Source: Diphasiastrum complanatum (Eukaryota; Streptophyta; Lycopodiopsida; Lycopodiales; Lycopodiaceae). From it: DNA of 64,000 nt. Where the stretch lies: positions 80,718,778-80,782,777 of the forward strand of contig CM055092.1 of NCBI GenBank assembly GCA_029204225.1, written 5' to 3'. The notes under the pieces are model-generated. The model saw only the letters and a program-made list of their open reading frames with translations. It was not told the DNA's origin and made no database searches. Every line of letters starts with the position of its first letter. The first letter of the stretch is position 1. Of this stretch, positions 10,800 to 23,449 are shown piece by piece. The position numbers and the translations under genes are program-made.

Positions 10800-13075
10800 A
10801 TGGGAGTCTGTCTTTCAAAAGAAGAACAGCTGCAATGCACACAATGTAAGCAGCCACTGATAGATCTTGAGAAAAGCACCTTGCTTTGCGATACGATGAG
10901 TAATCCAGCCTGCCAGATGAGGCGCTTGAGCTTAGAAACTCCTCGTTTCTCAGCTGAAATCGGTGAGATGGTGGGGGCTCTCATCCACAAGGCCATTCCA
11001 AAGCCTTTCGATTCCAGCCTCTGTGGCTGGACTTCAGAGACGCTGCTGCCATCGCCAGATATATTGCGAAATTGTAGCTCGCGTCGAAGGCCCAAGAAAT
11101 CGTGTGCAGATGAAATGAGCAACGCTGAGAAAGCATGCAGGGAAGCTCGGATCAACGCATGCACACAGGATTGTTGCATCACAGGAGAAGAGAACGTGTC
11201 CATAAAATATAATCCAATGCTGGGCAACAGGAGGATTCAACGGAGCAATAATGAATTAGAAAGCGATGCTGCAAGCTCCGATGGAAGCGAAGATGAGATA
11301 AGAATCCCAGTGCCAACCAATTCTCCCGAGAGAGATTGGACTGCAGCAATCTCCTCGCCAGCGTTCCATCACACCCCAAATTGCTCACACAAATCAGTGG
11401 AGGATGGGGAAGAGAAAAATGCTTCCGATCATTACGCTATAGCTCATGGTACACCAGAAACAGTATTGTGCAAAGGGCACGGTCGTGGGGAATCTATGTG
11501 GGCGATGTCAGCTGGGGAAGAGTTCTTCACGGATTGGGAAATGGGTGGAGAGACAGGTGCTGCGGCTGATAAAGCCACAAGAACGCGAGCAGCATCTAAT
11601 GAGATCGCTGTGTTTAATGCCGAAGATTATTTCAAAGATAATGCTGTAGAGGAGATTACGTCCACAAACGCTGAACTCAACGCAGGCTCATGTGAATACG
11701 TTGCCACTGCATCTGCTTCAGCATCATGCGCCGAGAATAGTGAGGTGGCTCTTTCTAGCAACTTAGATAGTTATCGTTGCGATCCCTGCTCGGAAAAACC
11801 TTGCTGCATGCAAGCAGAAGAAGTCTCGTTGCTGGGAAGTACTAGATCAACTCTGAGCGCTTCGAAAAGCTCCCAGAACAGTGAGAGTACTCCCAGATGC
11901 AGATCCAAGAGGCAAAGATGCAGACAGCTGATAGGGAGCATAAAAATGCTCACAACGGAAGCACATCAGCTTTTTGCAATTAACCAGTCTGACCATGCCA
12001 GTAGAATGCCGTGCTTTTTCAATCCGAGACGCAGCACTAGTGTATCAAAATCTGCATGCAAGAAGGCAAAAGGTCCTGCAGTGAAGGCTCGAATCAATAT
12101 TGCTCATGCGGAGGAATCACCTCACTGTAAGCCCTTCTCTCAGGTCGACCAGAGAGGCGAAGTCATGCCTGTGAACCAAGCATGTGATTTTTTCAATTTC
12201 TGCAAGCTTGCTGCAGGAAGTGATGCAGGTGGTGCGGATGCATTCGTCACTGAGCCAAGCCATGCCAGGCTCTCGGCGCTACAGAAACGAGTACGCTTTC
12301 CAGCTACTCCATCTCTATCAGATGCAGTACACGCATTCGGTTCACCGTTGACAGTACTGAGAAACTCGACCGATCGAGAAACTTGTAAGAAACATATAGA
12401 TAGCTGTTTGATAGAGATGATATTGCAGCTGATTTCTGAATTCTAAATTTATGTCAGCTGTAAATGCAACGAGCTAATTGCAATTGCATCTCAGATGAGG
12501 ATGGGGAGGATAGCGACTCCAGCTCAGACCTTTTTGAAATTGAAAGTCTCACAACCCATTTGGATTCGGCTTGCCCACTTTCGATCAAAAGAGACGAAGA
12601 GGAAGATGAAGAAGCAGAGAAGATTAACATCTCCATCCCTAGTCTTACAAAATTTGCCGCTGAATCTGAGATCAGCTTGGCTCACAGCAAACCTCTCCTT
12701 GAATCAATAAAGAAAACAAACGTGCTCAATCTCTCAGATAGACCATTGGCAATGCAGCTGAAAGAGACGACTACCCTAAAATATCAAAGAAGACCACGAG
12801 TTGGATCTCTAGACTGCAGAACTGAAGATCAGAAATCTGAAAAAGTTTGCACGGACGCTAGACGATCCATTCCATACGCAGAAAACGAGCCACCAGGACC
12901 AATTCGCCTCCTAAAAGCACCTCAACAAATGGAGTTGCTTGTGGAAGAGAGACCGGTTTCTCACAGCAGCTGCAGCGGCAGGCGGCATGTTCTGGGAAGG
13001 CTGTTGAAGCAAACGAATGATGATACATTCTACCCAAATGGCTTGTCATATCAAAAGCAATTACCCCATGGATGA
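10800..13075 (+). CDS. PHYTOCHROME KINASE SUBSTRATE / BIG GRAIN1-like protein, two exons
   Basis: Exon 1 is 10800-12384 and exon 2 is 12495-13075, joined by a 110-bp phase-1 intron (donor GTAAGA, acceptor CATCTCAG). Splicing restores one frame of about 721 aa. PKS-like blocks in order are EIAVFNAEDYFKD (about residue 270), an S-rich STLSASKSSQNSESTPR (about 350), KRVRFPATPS (about 496), AFGSPL (about 514) and, across the splice site, EDGEDSDSSSDLFEIESLT (530-548). The last block is the hallmark shared by PKS and BIG GRAIN1 proteins. Known PKS proteins act at the plasma membrane in phytochrome/phototropin light signalling, and BG1 affects auxin transport. The protein starts MGVCLSKEE, fitting N-myristoylation at Gly2 with a palmitoylatable Cys4. 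It is Ser/Cys-rich, looks disordered and is longer than typical PKS (about 400-500 aa). The gene model is strong; PKS versus BG1 is unresolved. Confidence 0.68.
12385..12494 (+). other. Intron of the PKS-like gene
   Basis: This 110-bp GT-AG intron is inferred because exon 1's frame otherwise stops at 12446, before the conserved acidic block, while donor GTAAGA and acceptor CTCAG join the two frames exactly in phase 1. No transcript was available to confirm it. Confidence 0.75.
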
Positions 13076-14480
13076 CAATCAGTCTGTTGAGAGATAGTAC
13101 TGGAGCAGAAATGTAGATAACCAAGTATGATCAGTTAGTTAAGAAAGTCTAAGCAACTCAGCAAGAAAAATAATAATACAGTCGAGTACTGGATTTTTTC
13201 TTCTTCTTTGCAACAAGCAAAAAGGCAAAATCTGTACAAATTCTGCCTAACACCCGCAACAGTTTCCAAGCCTACTACATGAATTGCAAGTGACTTGACT
13301 TTCTTAGAATACCGCAAATATTTACTCTAAAATTCCATGTGATTCCTATATAAGAGCATGCTTTTGCAGAAAAAAAGTTTTATCTGAAATCTCATCTTGG
13401 TCTGTTTTTCTGCACCAAGCATCTGGGATTGGGACATCTAGGGCTTGTAATCTTCTTTGTAAAATAGAGCAAGCCACTTACTCCACTCAGAATATCACTC
13501 CTCAACTAGGGGAAGAGCAAAATATGACCAAATAAAGAGCTTCTTTTCTCATTATCCTATATCTCCTCCTAGGCCTGCTATATTAGGATTCTGAATTATA
13601 GGGAATAGTTTTGAAGAGTGCTATCTTCTAGTGAGCGGAATCATGCTCCTTAGTTTGATTAAGTACGAGTATCCCAACACTTGACCTACCATTTTTTCTC
13701 TCTCAAGCAACTCATTCTTATATTCAATATGCTTAGAGACTTGACATGAGTACACACAACCTCAAATGCTTTCACTAATGCCGACTCTCAAACTACTTCT
13801 ATATCTCCACTCACTTCATTCAAGACCTTTTATACTGCTATTTGTGCAACACCCATTACGGTCCCTCCTTGTAATTTGATTGCAATTCATTCATTTGCCC
13901 CATCACTCATAGCACCCAACCACTTTCAAACCTCTAAGTTGGCCTATGATAACGATCCCCCTTGTTCAGCTTCCTTATAATGATGACCAATCCTTGGCCC
14001 CTTGCCACTGGGAGAATCATGGATCTTCAAATCCCATCATTGAGATTCTCATTGATCTAGTAGCCTTCAACTTAAAGACAAACAAGTGTAAGAGGGATTA
14101 GAGAGGAGTGGAGGCATAGGAGCCTGATCCATAGAGAGATCTGCACCCTTAAGCATAACAACCACAACGTTCAAATGATGTTGGCCATGCACAATCCCTT
14201 CGATACTACTTATCCTTACAAGAGGAGCTAGTAATCTCTTCCAAGAATGGGGACCCCAAATCTCCACTACCGAAGAAAGCATCAAGCATGTGTAATTTGG
14301 GCTGAGATCATCTACATTCCACTAAAGTGTATTTTCTTTTGTTATAAGATTATTTCTAACCTAGGTAAACACAATATTAATTTCTGAGATAGACAAAAAT
14401 AAATACACTTTAGTGAGAACTTTGATTACACAGTCGATACATAACATTCTAAGAAAAATAATCAACAAAAATAGCTATTA
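13076..14480. other. 3' flank and intergenic, no gene seen
   Basis: AATAATA-type polyadenylation motifs around 13166 may end the PKS-like transcript. The rest has only short frames without recognisable similarity. Confidence 0.4.
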
Positions 14481-14483
14481 TAC

Positions 14484-15130
14484 AATGCTCATCCAGTTTC
14501 TTCGTCCTTTAGGACATTAGCATAGGCGCGATGCATATGAAAACTCTCAAATGCGTTAATGAAGGTTTGGATCCCGTCCAAACTTCATAAGAAGTTTTGC
14601 TTTTCGATAAACCTATAGTTATACATCGTTTCTACAAATAGACTGATGTTGAAACATCATGTTGCCAAAAGGATTTAGGCAAAGACGCATGAGTGATCAT
14701 ACATTTGATAAATTCGACTTCTTTTTTCTCTGCAAGTCCATTGGATAGAGGAGAATAGGAAATAGCATATTGATGTTTGATACCATTTGTCAAAAAATAC
14801 TCATCACCATTGTCGGTTCCTAGTACTTTTATCTTTCTTCATACAGCTCAACATGCTCTTTACAAATTTTGAATAAATGGACGGCTTCAAATTCGTGCTT
14901 CATAAAACATACAACAGCTCTTCTCGAATAATCATCAAGGATGTAATAAAGAATTTTGCACCAAGCAGTGATGGTGCCTGCATTGGGCCACATATATCTG
15001 AATGGATTATATCTAAGAGATTTCTAAATACATGTTCTTGATTCGACTTAAAAGGCCTTCTAATCTGCTTTCCTACGAGATAACTTTGGGAGGGTCAATA
15101 GTTTGATAATCAAAATCAAGAACTAAAGAA
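14484..15130 (-). pseudogene. Ty1/copia GAG-pre-integrase/integrase relic
   Basis: Reading the minus strand from about 15115 gives GKQIRRPFK, then NLLDIIHSDICGPMQ, then GAKFFI. This matches the copia GAG-pre-integrase end and the first catalytic aspartate region (HSD.CGP). Stops and frame changes follow, and downstream integrase text continues in shifted frames to about 14484. No LTRs were seen. Confidence 0.7.
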
Positions 15131-15639
15131 TGCTTAGACATAATTATCTGTAGACGGATGAGAGTGTAACCTTGTAAAATTTGATAAGGCAAATCTTGAT
15201 TGAAAAACCCTGCTGATCACCTTCCAAGTATTGGCATCCCTCTGTGTAGAGAGATTAGAGCTGTCACTAGCTGATGGTTTCTGAATCTGTGAGTCTTGCA
15301 AAGAGCCTTTGAACCGTTGTCTTACGTCCTACAGAAGAATTCGCTTAGTAGTGAACTGTCAGGAACAGGAATCTAGGGCTGAAGGTAGACATGAGGTTTT
15401 GCAAAATCGGACGTGGTGATAGCCTCCATTATTATGTAGTGGAGTGCAATCTGACCAGCGGTTCTTTTGCAACCATTTCTTCTGAACAGGGATGAGCGTG
15501 AGGCAGGGGCATTGAGTGAGCAGGCGGATCAAACAGGAGCGCGACTCAGTTTCTGTTTGCTCTCCCTCTCTCGAAGTTGGATGCGCTGAAATACTTTGCG
15601 AATGAACTGTGGCGGCCCAGATGCATCGTGAATGGCAAC

Positions 15640-18600
15640 CTTATTAACAAACTTAATAAGTCTATTGGCATGCAGTATTGGGTTCGATTATCCAGTGTTT
15701 GGGAACAAGAGATAATATCCTATAGTGATTATAGGACAGCTAGATGATCAATTAATGGATCTTTAGAATATCAGATAAGGCGGTTAAGGATTTTCTATAA
15801 GGAAAAGCTGATGGTATGGGACATCAATAATTTTGGAAAGGGAATTCTAGGACTGTAAAGATCTGATGATCAATGGTGTGTTTTAGTAGCTAGTTGCGAT
15901 ATGAGAAAAATAAAACTGTTTGATCAAATGTGAGATATTTTGGAAAATTTTGAGGTTTAATCTAGATCCAAATGTGGTATCTCATTATTTACAAAATCAG
16001 AGGCCTTCAAATCTATTTCTCGCTTTCTTAATTAATCCTTTACTTCTTAGTAATTTCTTGAATATAAGCATCAGACTGGTTTATATGATTCTTTCCAACA
16101 CGAAGTTATTCTTCTGAAAGACTGTTATGTCATATAAATTACTACTTGTGGAAATGGACTTCGAATTCAAAAAAATTCAAGGTTAAAGTGTTTCAATTTC
16201 TTAAATCTTAAATATCTCTTTTTGCATAAATGGATTTCAATAGAATGGTAGTTTCTATCACTCGGGTTGAAAATATTTGAACGAAAAGTCCTGTTAGTAA
16301 TAGAGTGAATCTTTTAGTGGATGCACTTATTACTGACTTTTTCATGTGTTTAGATATTTTCATATATCATCTTTCCAGTTAACTTTTATTGAAATTTATA
16401 ATTTCATTAAAAGGAGGGGTGAAGTGGTGGAATATATTTCTATTTGGAAATATGTAGATTGCATAGTTTCGGAAGAGAACCAAGTGTGGTATAGAAATGA
16501 GATTTGGTCTGAAAGTAATTTCGGATAGATTCAGAGTAAGATACCTAATTGGAACTTTTCGAAAAAGAGGAATTCTAGAACAGGTTTGAAAGTTGAATCA
16601 TTATCTATAAGTAGTACGGTAAAAGGTCAAAGGTTACTGATTCCATTTTGATTGGAATAGAAGTAAGTTTGCTCAGAATTTAAGTATGGGAGTTCTGTAT
16701 TAGATCAACCTAACCTTAGTTTTAGTACTAGGATCAGAGAGGGGTTGATTTAGTGGAGGAATTATGTAATTAGAGGTAAGTGGGATTGGAAAACTGTTGT
16801 GCTATTCATCTCAAGTATTTTTCGAATATGTTATTTACTCATGAGAAATAGAAAATCTTTTGTAGCTAAGCTACAAGATCTCAGTGAGATATGTGAGTAA
16901 CATATGTGGGTTCTGGAGGAATCTGCCAGATAAAAATGTGTTTATGTATAGGGTCATAGTGAGATTATTCACATATGTGCACGATTAATCTTGTATGAAT
17001 CTACTGTGTATTCCTGATTACTAGAGTTATTTGGTGCACTTAACCTAGTCGGTGAACATGAACATATGATCAAGTATTGTTTTGACAGATACTTGCAGAG
17101 TTAACAAATCTTTGGATTGGAGATTTATGGATTAGCTTATAAATGGTTTGGATGAGGATTTAAATGTGGTGTCATACTAGTATAATTGAGATTTGCACCT
17201 AGACATTTGAGATTTCTAAATCATTGGCAATTAACTTGAGTAGTTGATTACTCTAGGATGAAGTTAATTGGTAAAACAATCAATGTGATGTGGATTCACC
17301 GAGAACTGATGGTTTTGAATATATTGCTTGTAAGACGCATGATTAGTGAACCATTTGGGTTCATCAGTTAAAATTGTGTGCATTGGATACATAGTATTCT
17401 TGGGATAGAGTATTCCTTAGTTAAGGAAAGGACTTAGCTCATTAGTGATTGTATCCCAAAGAGCTCAATTGGATAGCTAATCATAATGGATCCAAGAATA
17501 ATAAGTGAATTAATATTCAGCAGGACTTTGGGTATCTAGATGTGATTCTGGATTGTAATCTAAAGTTTTTGTAGTTGAAGATGATTGTCATCTTGGTATG
17601 CGTTCAGTCTTTAATTACCAGTAGTTTCTAGACCTTGAATCTTGCACTTCAGTTAAAGAATCTCGTTTGAAGAATATTTCTAAATCTAGTATTTTCTTAG
17701 TGGAAAGATTTTGGAATGATTCTTACTTTTCTCGAGTTATGTTGGACATATACTCCAGTGTCCTGTAAATGATTATGGGTTTTGGATTTTAGAAAATTAT
17801 GATTGACGAATCATATGAATCTAAATATTTATGATTGACGGATCATAAATAGATACTTAATTATTGTTAGAGGATTATTCGGAATTGTGATGATTCTTAG
17901 GTGTGACGATTAAGTCTTGGTCTATTAATTGAGTAAGAATTCGAATCAGTGTTTTGAATCTCTCTACTCTAGTATTTTAATTGAGAACCTATGGATCTCA
18001 CAGAATTCTCAAAGGAAAGTTATTTTACTTGTAGAGAATTTAAGTTATCTAGTGGATGCTATTCTACTACAATATATGGTCTGCAGATCCTTGAATACAA
18101 TTCTTCATTTGATTGGATCTCTAGTCATCATAGGAGACAAACAAGTCTATTAAGATGAATGCATGCTATTTTCCTGCATTTGGTGCTAGGAATAGGAGCA
18201 TTTAACTCAAAAGAGTATTTGGGATGCTCAGAGTTGAGTTTTAGTCATTCTATATCTTAATGATTCTCCTAGAGATTCTAGTTGAATGAATTATCATATC
18301 TTAGAATTGGATTCTAAGGATAGTTGTACTTGGAAGTTTTTATGAATTGTCTCTCAGATTTGTGGATGATTTCAGACTGTAATTATTATTTTCTTTTACT
18401 TTAAATCTCTTTATGTTAGTGAATATTTCACTCAGTGGTTCATGTAAGTGATATACATGAAGGTGATGTTACTAACTTGTATTGAGTATAACCCAGTTGA
18501 GAAAATGTATCTCTTAGTGTACTTTTCAAACTAGAGTTTGTACTCCAGGACAGAGATTATCGATTGGAAATTGGTTTATCTCTGAGTACTTGTTTGATAT

Positions 18601-18725
18601 GAAAGTTAGATTAAGAATAATGATTTTCTCGGTTAATATTGAAAGTTAAAGGAACTGTTCTTGTTATTTTTTCCTGTTATAAGGAGCATCTAAGGATAGA
18701 AGCAGTTTAAGGAGGGAAGAATGTT
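15640..18725. other. T-rich, C-poor stretch without recognisable coding
   Basis: Over about 3 kb the + strand shows more T than A and more G than C, with few CpG and few long frames (75 codons at most). It ends in AAGGAGGGAAGAA followed by TGTTATGGCC at 18722, which looks like a polypurine tract and the start of a 3' LTR. It may be the body of an LTR retrotransposon eroded by C-to-T change, but no protein domain could be read. Confidence 0.35.
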
Positions 18726-18911
18726 ATGGCCATATTAGGTTAAGGACCTGGAATAGTCCTAATATGGTGGACCGGCCCTCCAGTACTCGAGATTATTGGT
18801 CACGTCGTGATTTAATTCCATGTCAAGGCCTGTTTGTGACTAATTACCTTGAGAGGACCCAGACACTTTAATTGAGACATTTGGAGCATTGCATGTAAAG
18901 ATCACATTAAA

Positions 18912-21111
18912 CATTTAAGGACGGTCCTCCAACGACTGAGGACGAATTGCTTGTTCGTGAAAAGAGAGAAATGTGAGTTTGTGGTAGAGGAAGTTGATTT
19001 CCTTGGACATTTTATAGGCTACGGATGAATTTGGATGGATCCTAAGAAGATCAAGACTATCTTGGATTGGCTGGCTCCTAAACACATCAAATCCTTTGTG
19101 GGGCTATGTAACTTTTACAGGAGACTCATTGAGGCATTTAGCAAAATTGTGGCACCATTATTGGAGCAGACAAAGACTCATCTAAAGATGACATGGACAC
19201 CGGAATGTGACGCAGCGTTCCAAGAACTAAAACGACGGATCACTCAAGAACCCATCCTTGCCTTACCGAATTTTAGCAAACCTTTCGAAATACATACATA
19301 CGCGTCAAACTTTGCTATTGGGGCCGTGTTGATGCAAGAAGGAAAATTGTTGCATATTTTTCAAAGAAATTGAGTGACGTAGAGCGATGATGGCCAACTC
19401 ATGAAAAAGAAATGGTCGCAGTAGTTCAAGTAGTGGAGCATTGGAGACATTATGTGGTAGGAAAGCCCTTTAAGGCGTTCACTGATAACGTATCACTCAA
19501 GTACTTCTCATCCCAAGGTATGCTCACGCCAAAGCAAATGCGATGGCAAAACTTTCTCTCAAAATTCAATATAGACATTGTACATACGACGAGAAAGAAC
19601 AATGTGGTAGCGGACACACGAAGTAGACAGGAGCACTTGATGGAAACGGTAACAACTTAGGTGACTGGCCTACTCCAAGAAATCAAAGAGAACTATGGTG
19701 CAGATGCGATGGGGAAGGACTTAATGATCGAATTCCAGTTGGGAAAGCCTCATAAACATTTCACTTGGAAGGATCAAATGGTTGTTTATAAACAACGCAG
19801 AGTATATGTCCCAAACAACATCAACCTGGGGAAGAAAGTCTTGCAGAAACATCATGACGTACTAGCCGCCAGACATCCAGGGGTGAATCGCATGTATGAA
19901 CTTCTCAAGAGAGGCTTCTATTGGCCAGGTATGTGGGCAGATGTTGAATCCTATGTGCAAACATGCCCTACATGTCAACAAGTGAAGGTGGAACTGCTAG
20001 CCCCAGCAGGACTACTCCAGCCATTACCAGTACCAGCATACCCGTGGGATTCCGTGAGCATGGATTTTATTGTTCAACTACCACGGTGCCAAGGTTTCGA
20101 CTGAATTTATGTGGTGGTTGACCATTTTTCAAAGCAAGCTCATCTTGTACCAACTAAAAGTTTAGTGACAGCCAAAGAAGTGGCAAGGTTATTTTTCAAA
20201 TGTGTCTTCAAATACCATGGCCTACCTAGAATGATTATTTCTGACCGAGACACCAAGTTCGTAGAAAAGTTTTGGACTTGTCTATTTCACCCCGTGGGAA
20301 CTGGACTAAATTTCAGCACTGCATATCACCCTCAGACAGATGGGCAAACTGAGCGAGTCAATCGACAGATTGAACAATATTTACGAAATTATGTCGCTTG
20401 GGACCAATCCGACTGGGTCAGCTACTTGGATATCCTCGAGTTTGCAAATAACAACCAAGTGAATAGATCTACTGGAAAGACACCCTTCGAGATAAGCAAT
20501 GGTCGGCTACCGATTGTTCCGAGCTCTTTTCTTATAGGCGTGCAAGAAACTCCAGTACCCACTGTGGAGGAATTCATCAATGAGTGGCACACAAAGCTGA
20601 TAGAGGTGAAGGCATTTTTAGAGCAATCACAATGAAGCATGGCAGTTGACGTAAACCCACATCGACGAGAACTGGAATTTAAGGAAGGTGATCAAGTGTG
20701 GCTGAACACTAAAAATATCGCATTACCAAAAGGTTCATCTCATAAGTTCGTTCGACCTTATGCGGGGCCATATTATGTACCAAGAAGATCAACCCAGTGG
20801 CTTACCAATTGGCGCTGCCATCCAGCTTGGATATACACAATGTGTTTCATATCTCATTACTCAAACGGTAGAAACCGGATGAGCGATTTGATCGACAACA
20901 CGAACTCTGTCACCCACCAATGACACTTGTTGATACGAAGAGATAGCTTGTACCAGAACAAATATTGGCACATAGAAAGCGAACTGGTATTCAACGCGAC
21001 TATCTAGTGAAGTGGCTAGGGGCTCCACTCATTGAGGCTTCTTGGGAGTACGAAGACAAACTTAAGGAGGGAGCCCCTAAAGTACTGACAGATTATCTGC
21101 AGAAAAATTAA
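18912..21111 (+). pseudogene. Ty3/gypsy chromovirus pol relic (RT end, RNase H, integrase, chromodomain)
   Basis: Domains follow in order but in broken frames: RT end (KREKCEFVVEEVDFLGHFIG, about 18950-19020); RT connection and RNase H start (19035-19373, with DPKKIKTILDW and GLCNFYRRLI); RNase H (19380-19660); the integrase HHCC zinc region with HPGVNRMYELL and CPTC (19860-19990); the integrase core with acidic residues in SMDFI, ISDRDTKF and DGQTERVNR (20050-20365); the GPY region (20640-20930); and a chromodomain (DYLVKWLG..IEASWE, about 20990-21050). In-frame stops lie near 19026, 19658, 20102 and 20633 with a frameshift near 19370. Gag, protease and most of RT are absent. It is dead. Confidence 0.9.
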
Positions 21112-21413
21112 CGCAATAGCCATTTTCCCAGATCAGCACACAAAGCATTACCTGGCGGCATGTCTCTTGTATGAACACTCATGGCCACTCTGAAGTTTAA
21201 GGAACTTCCAGGTATCTTTCTTAAGTTTGGCAATAAATCACTTGTAGCTTTACATAGGTTTTACGTATGTGAACTTGATCTACACTTTTCCTGTGCTACT
21301 GCCAATGTATTTTTAGTTCAAAGTTGTGAAGGCCGGTGAATTAAGCCCATGCCATGTGTCCTAGGTCTAGTTTGGCCGTGATGAGGACATCAGCTTTTTC
21401 AAACGAGGGGAGG

Positions 21414-21990
21414 ATGTTGTAAAGCTGACTCAGGTGCACCAAGATGCCCTGTAATACTCTAAGGGGTGACACTCCCTAAAGGTCCCAGAGCGAGTTAGGA
21501 AGTCAAGGACTGAGCCTCCGACCTGTGGTGAGCCAGCCAAGTAGTTACAAGTCATGAGCGAGCTTTGGAGCTCGAGTCATGGCCTAGTCAGGAGCCAAGT
21601 TAATTCTGCCGTCGAGACGGCTCCCGGGACCCATGTCCGGGAGCCAGACTGATTCTGCCAGGCTTAATCAGCAAAAGCGTGCTTTATCAGAAAGCACTAT
21701 ATTCTAGGACAGAGGGGGTGCGCCGAATCACACCAGAACTATAGGGGGAGTCCGACACAGACAGAAACTTGGGCAACTCAACCAGCGCCAGGAATCCAGT
21801 CGCCAGGTCTCAGCTCTCTCTACTAGCACGAGCCAGGCACAATGCCCAGCACGTGTTGGTGGCCCCGAGACCAGTCAGTCTATGTATAAATGTAACCTCT
21901 TCCAAATTTAATAAAGTTGATCCTTGGGGATGATTACCATTTCGGTTTTGCCTCCGGGATTGGTCCAAGTGGAAGGACCCTTACTACAAC
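21414..21990 (+). repeat. Probable 3' LTR of the gypsy relic
   Basis: A purine tract (GAGGGGAGGA) precedes TGTTGTAAAGC at 21414. A TATA-like TGTATAAATG near 21882 and AATAAA near 21909 fit LTR promoter and polyadenylation signals. The end near CTACAAC at 21990 roughly mirrors the start. It contains an inverted repeat, GGCTCCCGGGAC / GTCCGGGAGCC, at 21620-21646. The second LTR was not found. Confidence 0.55.
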
Positions 21991-22256
21991 CTTTTTGTGG
22001 CACCGGCACCTAAGGGTCCATGTCACCGACGTGTGGCTTGCCGCTATGCCATTTGGTCAGTTTGTCGACCACTATGCCTTGAGTTTCATGTGTGGATTGT
22101 CTTTGCCTTTGGTTACCTTTTGGGGATGGATTCTGAGTTGGCTTTCGGATTGTTTGGGATTCTAGTTTTCTTAAAGTCTGAATGGTTAAGCTTGTTACGT
22201 TTCTAAGTTGGCTTTTACGTAAGTGCATGATGGATGAATGTTAGACTTAAGCGCGT

Positions 22257-22513
22257 GTTGGGGGAAACCGCTCAAGTCCCAGCGCCCTTTGAGGCGCTGG
22301 TGCAACAGAGCCATGTGGGAAACCTACCCTAGTGTAGGTTAGATCAAGTCTAAAGAGTAGGTCAAGTCAATTTATAGGAGTCCCCCAACCTTAATCCTAG
22401 ATTTGTGGTGGGGATTGACCAACTAGCCACCTGCTTGGCATGAATCTAGGAATGAGGCTTCTATCTTATCCCATACCTTGATGATAAAATGGTGTATGAT
22501 GTATTTCATAACA
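22257..22513 (-). repeat. Probable LTR of the minus-strand gypsy relic
   Basis: On the minus strand a purine-rich AAGGGGGAGAGAG is followed by TGTTATGAAATAC at 22513, as expected for a polypurine tract and LTR start. A related sequence lies at 33605-33860. It contains a perfect 8-bp stem, CCAGCGCC/GGCGCTGG, at 22279-22300. The far end is approximate. Confidence 0.5.
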
Positions 22514-22529
22514 CTCTCTCCCCCTTAAG

Positions 22530-23280
22530 AATTGTCTTGGTCCTCTAAGAGAAAATCTAGATATAACTGTTGAAGTATATTGTTCATTTCACAAGTTGCA
22601 TTTTCAATTGGCTGATCCTTCCACTTGATTAAATATTCCTGATATAGGGTATGACGTGTCAATGTCTCCCTAGAACTAAGAATGCTTTATGGCTCATGTG
22701 GAAGTTGTTGAGAATCCAAGGGGGAAACTAGATTATTTTCTCTGACTAGATTATATGATCTAGTTAGAGCCTTTTGTAACTGATTAACATGGAATACTAG
22801 ATGGACTTTAGCGTTGTTCAAGAGTTCTAGCTCATAGAAAACTACTAATGGTAAACGAACCACAAAACCTAGGAGACAATTGAGCACACACGCTTATTTT
22901 GAAGGTTCTAGAGTCAGTTGGAGCTTGAAGAAAGACTTTCTCACAAGGGGAAGCTGAATATCCCATCTATGTGGATCTGCATATTCCTTAGCTTGATCTT
23001 GGGCTTGCTTAATGCTATGTTTAGCATGTTCTACCATCTGGTTTAGATCTTCTAAATAGTTTTTAGCTGCTTCAACTTTTTCCTGTTGGAATCCTACAGT
23101 TGTGGGTGAGCATGGCTGAAAACCATACATCAACATAAATGGGTTATATCTCATAGCTGAATGTTTGGCACTGTTATAAGCAAACTCTAATATCGGAATA
23201 TATTCCTCCAAATTAGTCTGTTTTTTGCTGATGTACACAAAACATATCCTCCGACACCTGATTTACTCTTTCTTTTTTAC
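22530..23280 (-). pseudogene. Ty3/gypsy integrase C-terminus and chromodomain relic
   Basis: The minus strand gives PILEFAYNSAKHSA and PFMLMYGFQP (integrase C-terminal part, about 23190-23090), then KVHLVFHVNQLQKAL (GPY/linker, about 22830-22785), then YLIKWKDQPIENATCE (chromodomain, about 22640-22590). A frame break lies near 22890. It ends at a stop next to the polypurine tract and LTR. The upstream pol region is missing. Confidence 0.85.
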
Positions 23281-23449
23281 CATCCATCTATGGATGGTCC
23301 GTAGTACTCATATTTAGTTTGGTATGGAAATGATGGAATACTGCCCTCCATCAAACTTACTATCCCAATTGTTGACTATGCCGGAAGGAGGACCATATAA
23401 TTTAAATAGTTCGACTTTGCTAACTCTAGATCTGTGACGATTGTTTTGA

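Noticed and set aside
10754-11569. Minus and other-frame ORFs over the PKS-like exon
   Set aside because: Shadows. The + frame carries the family motifs and splices cleanly to the next exon.
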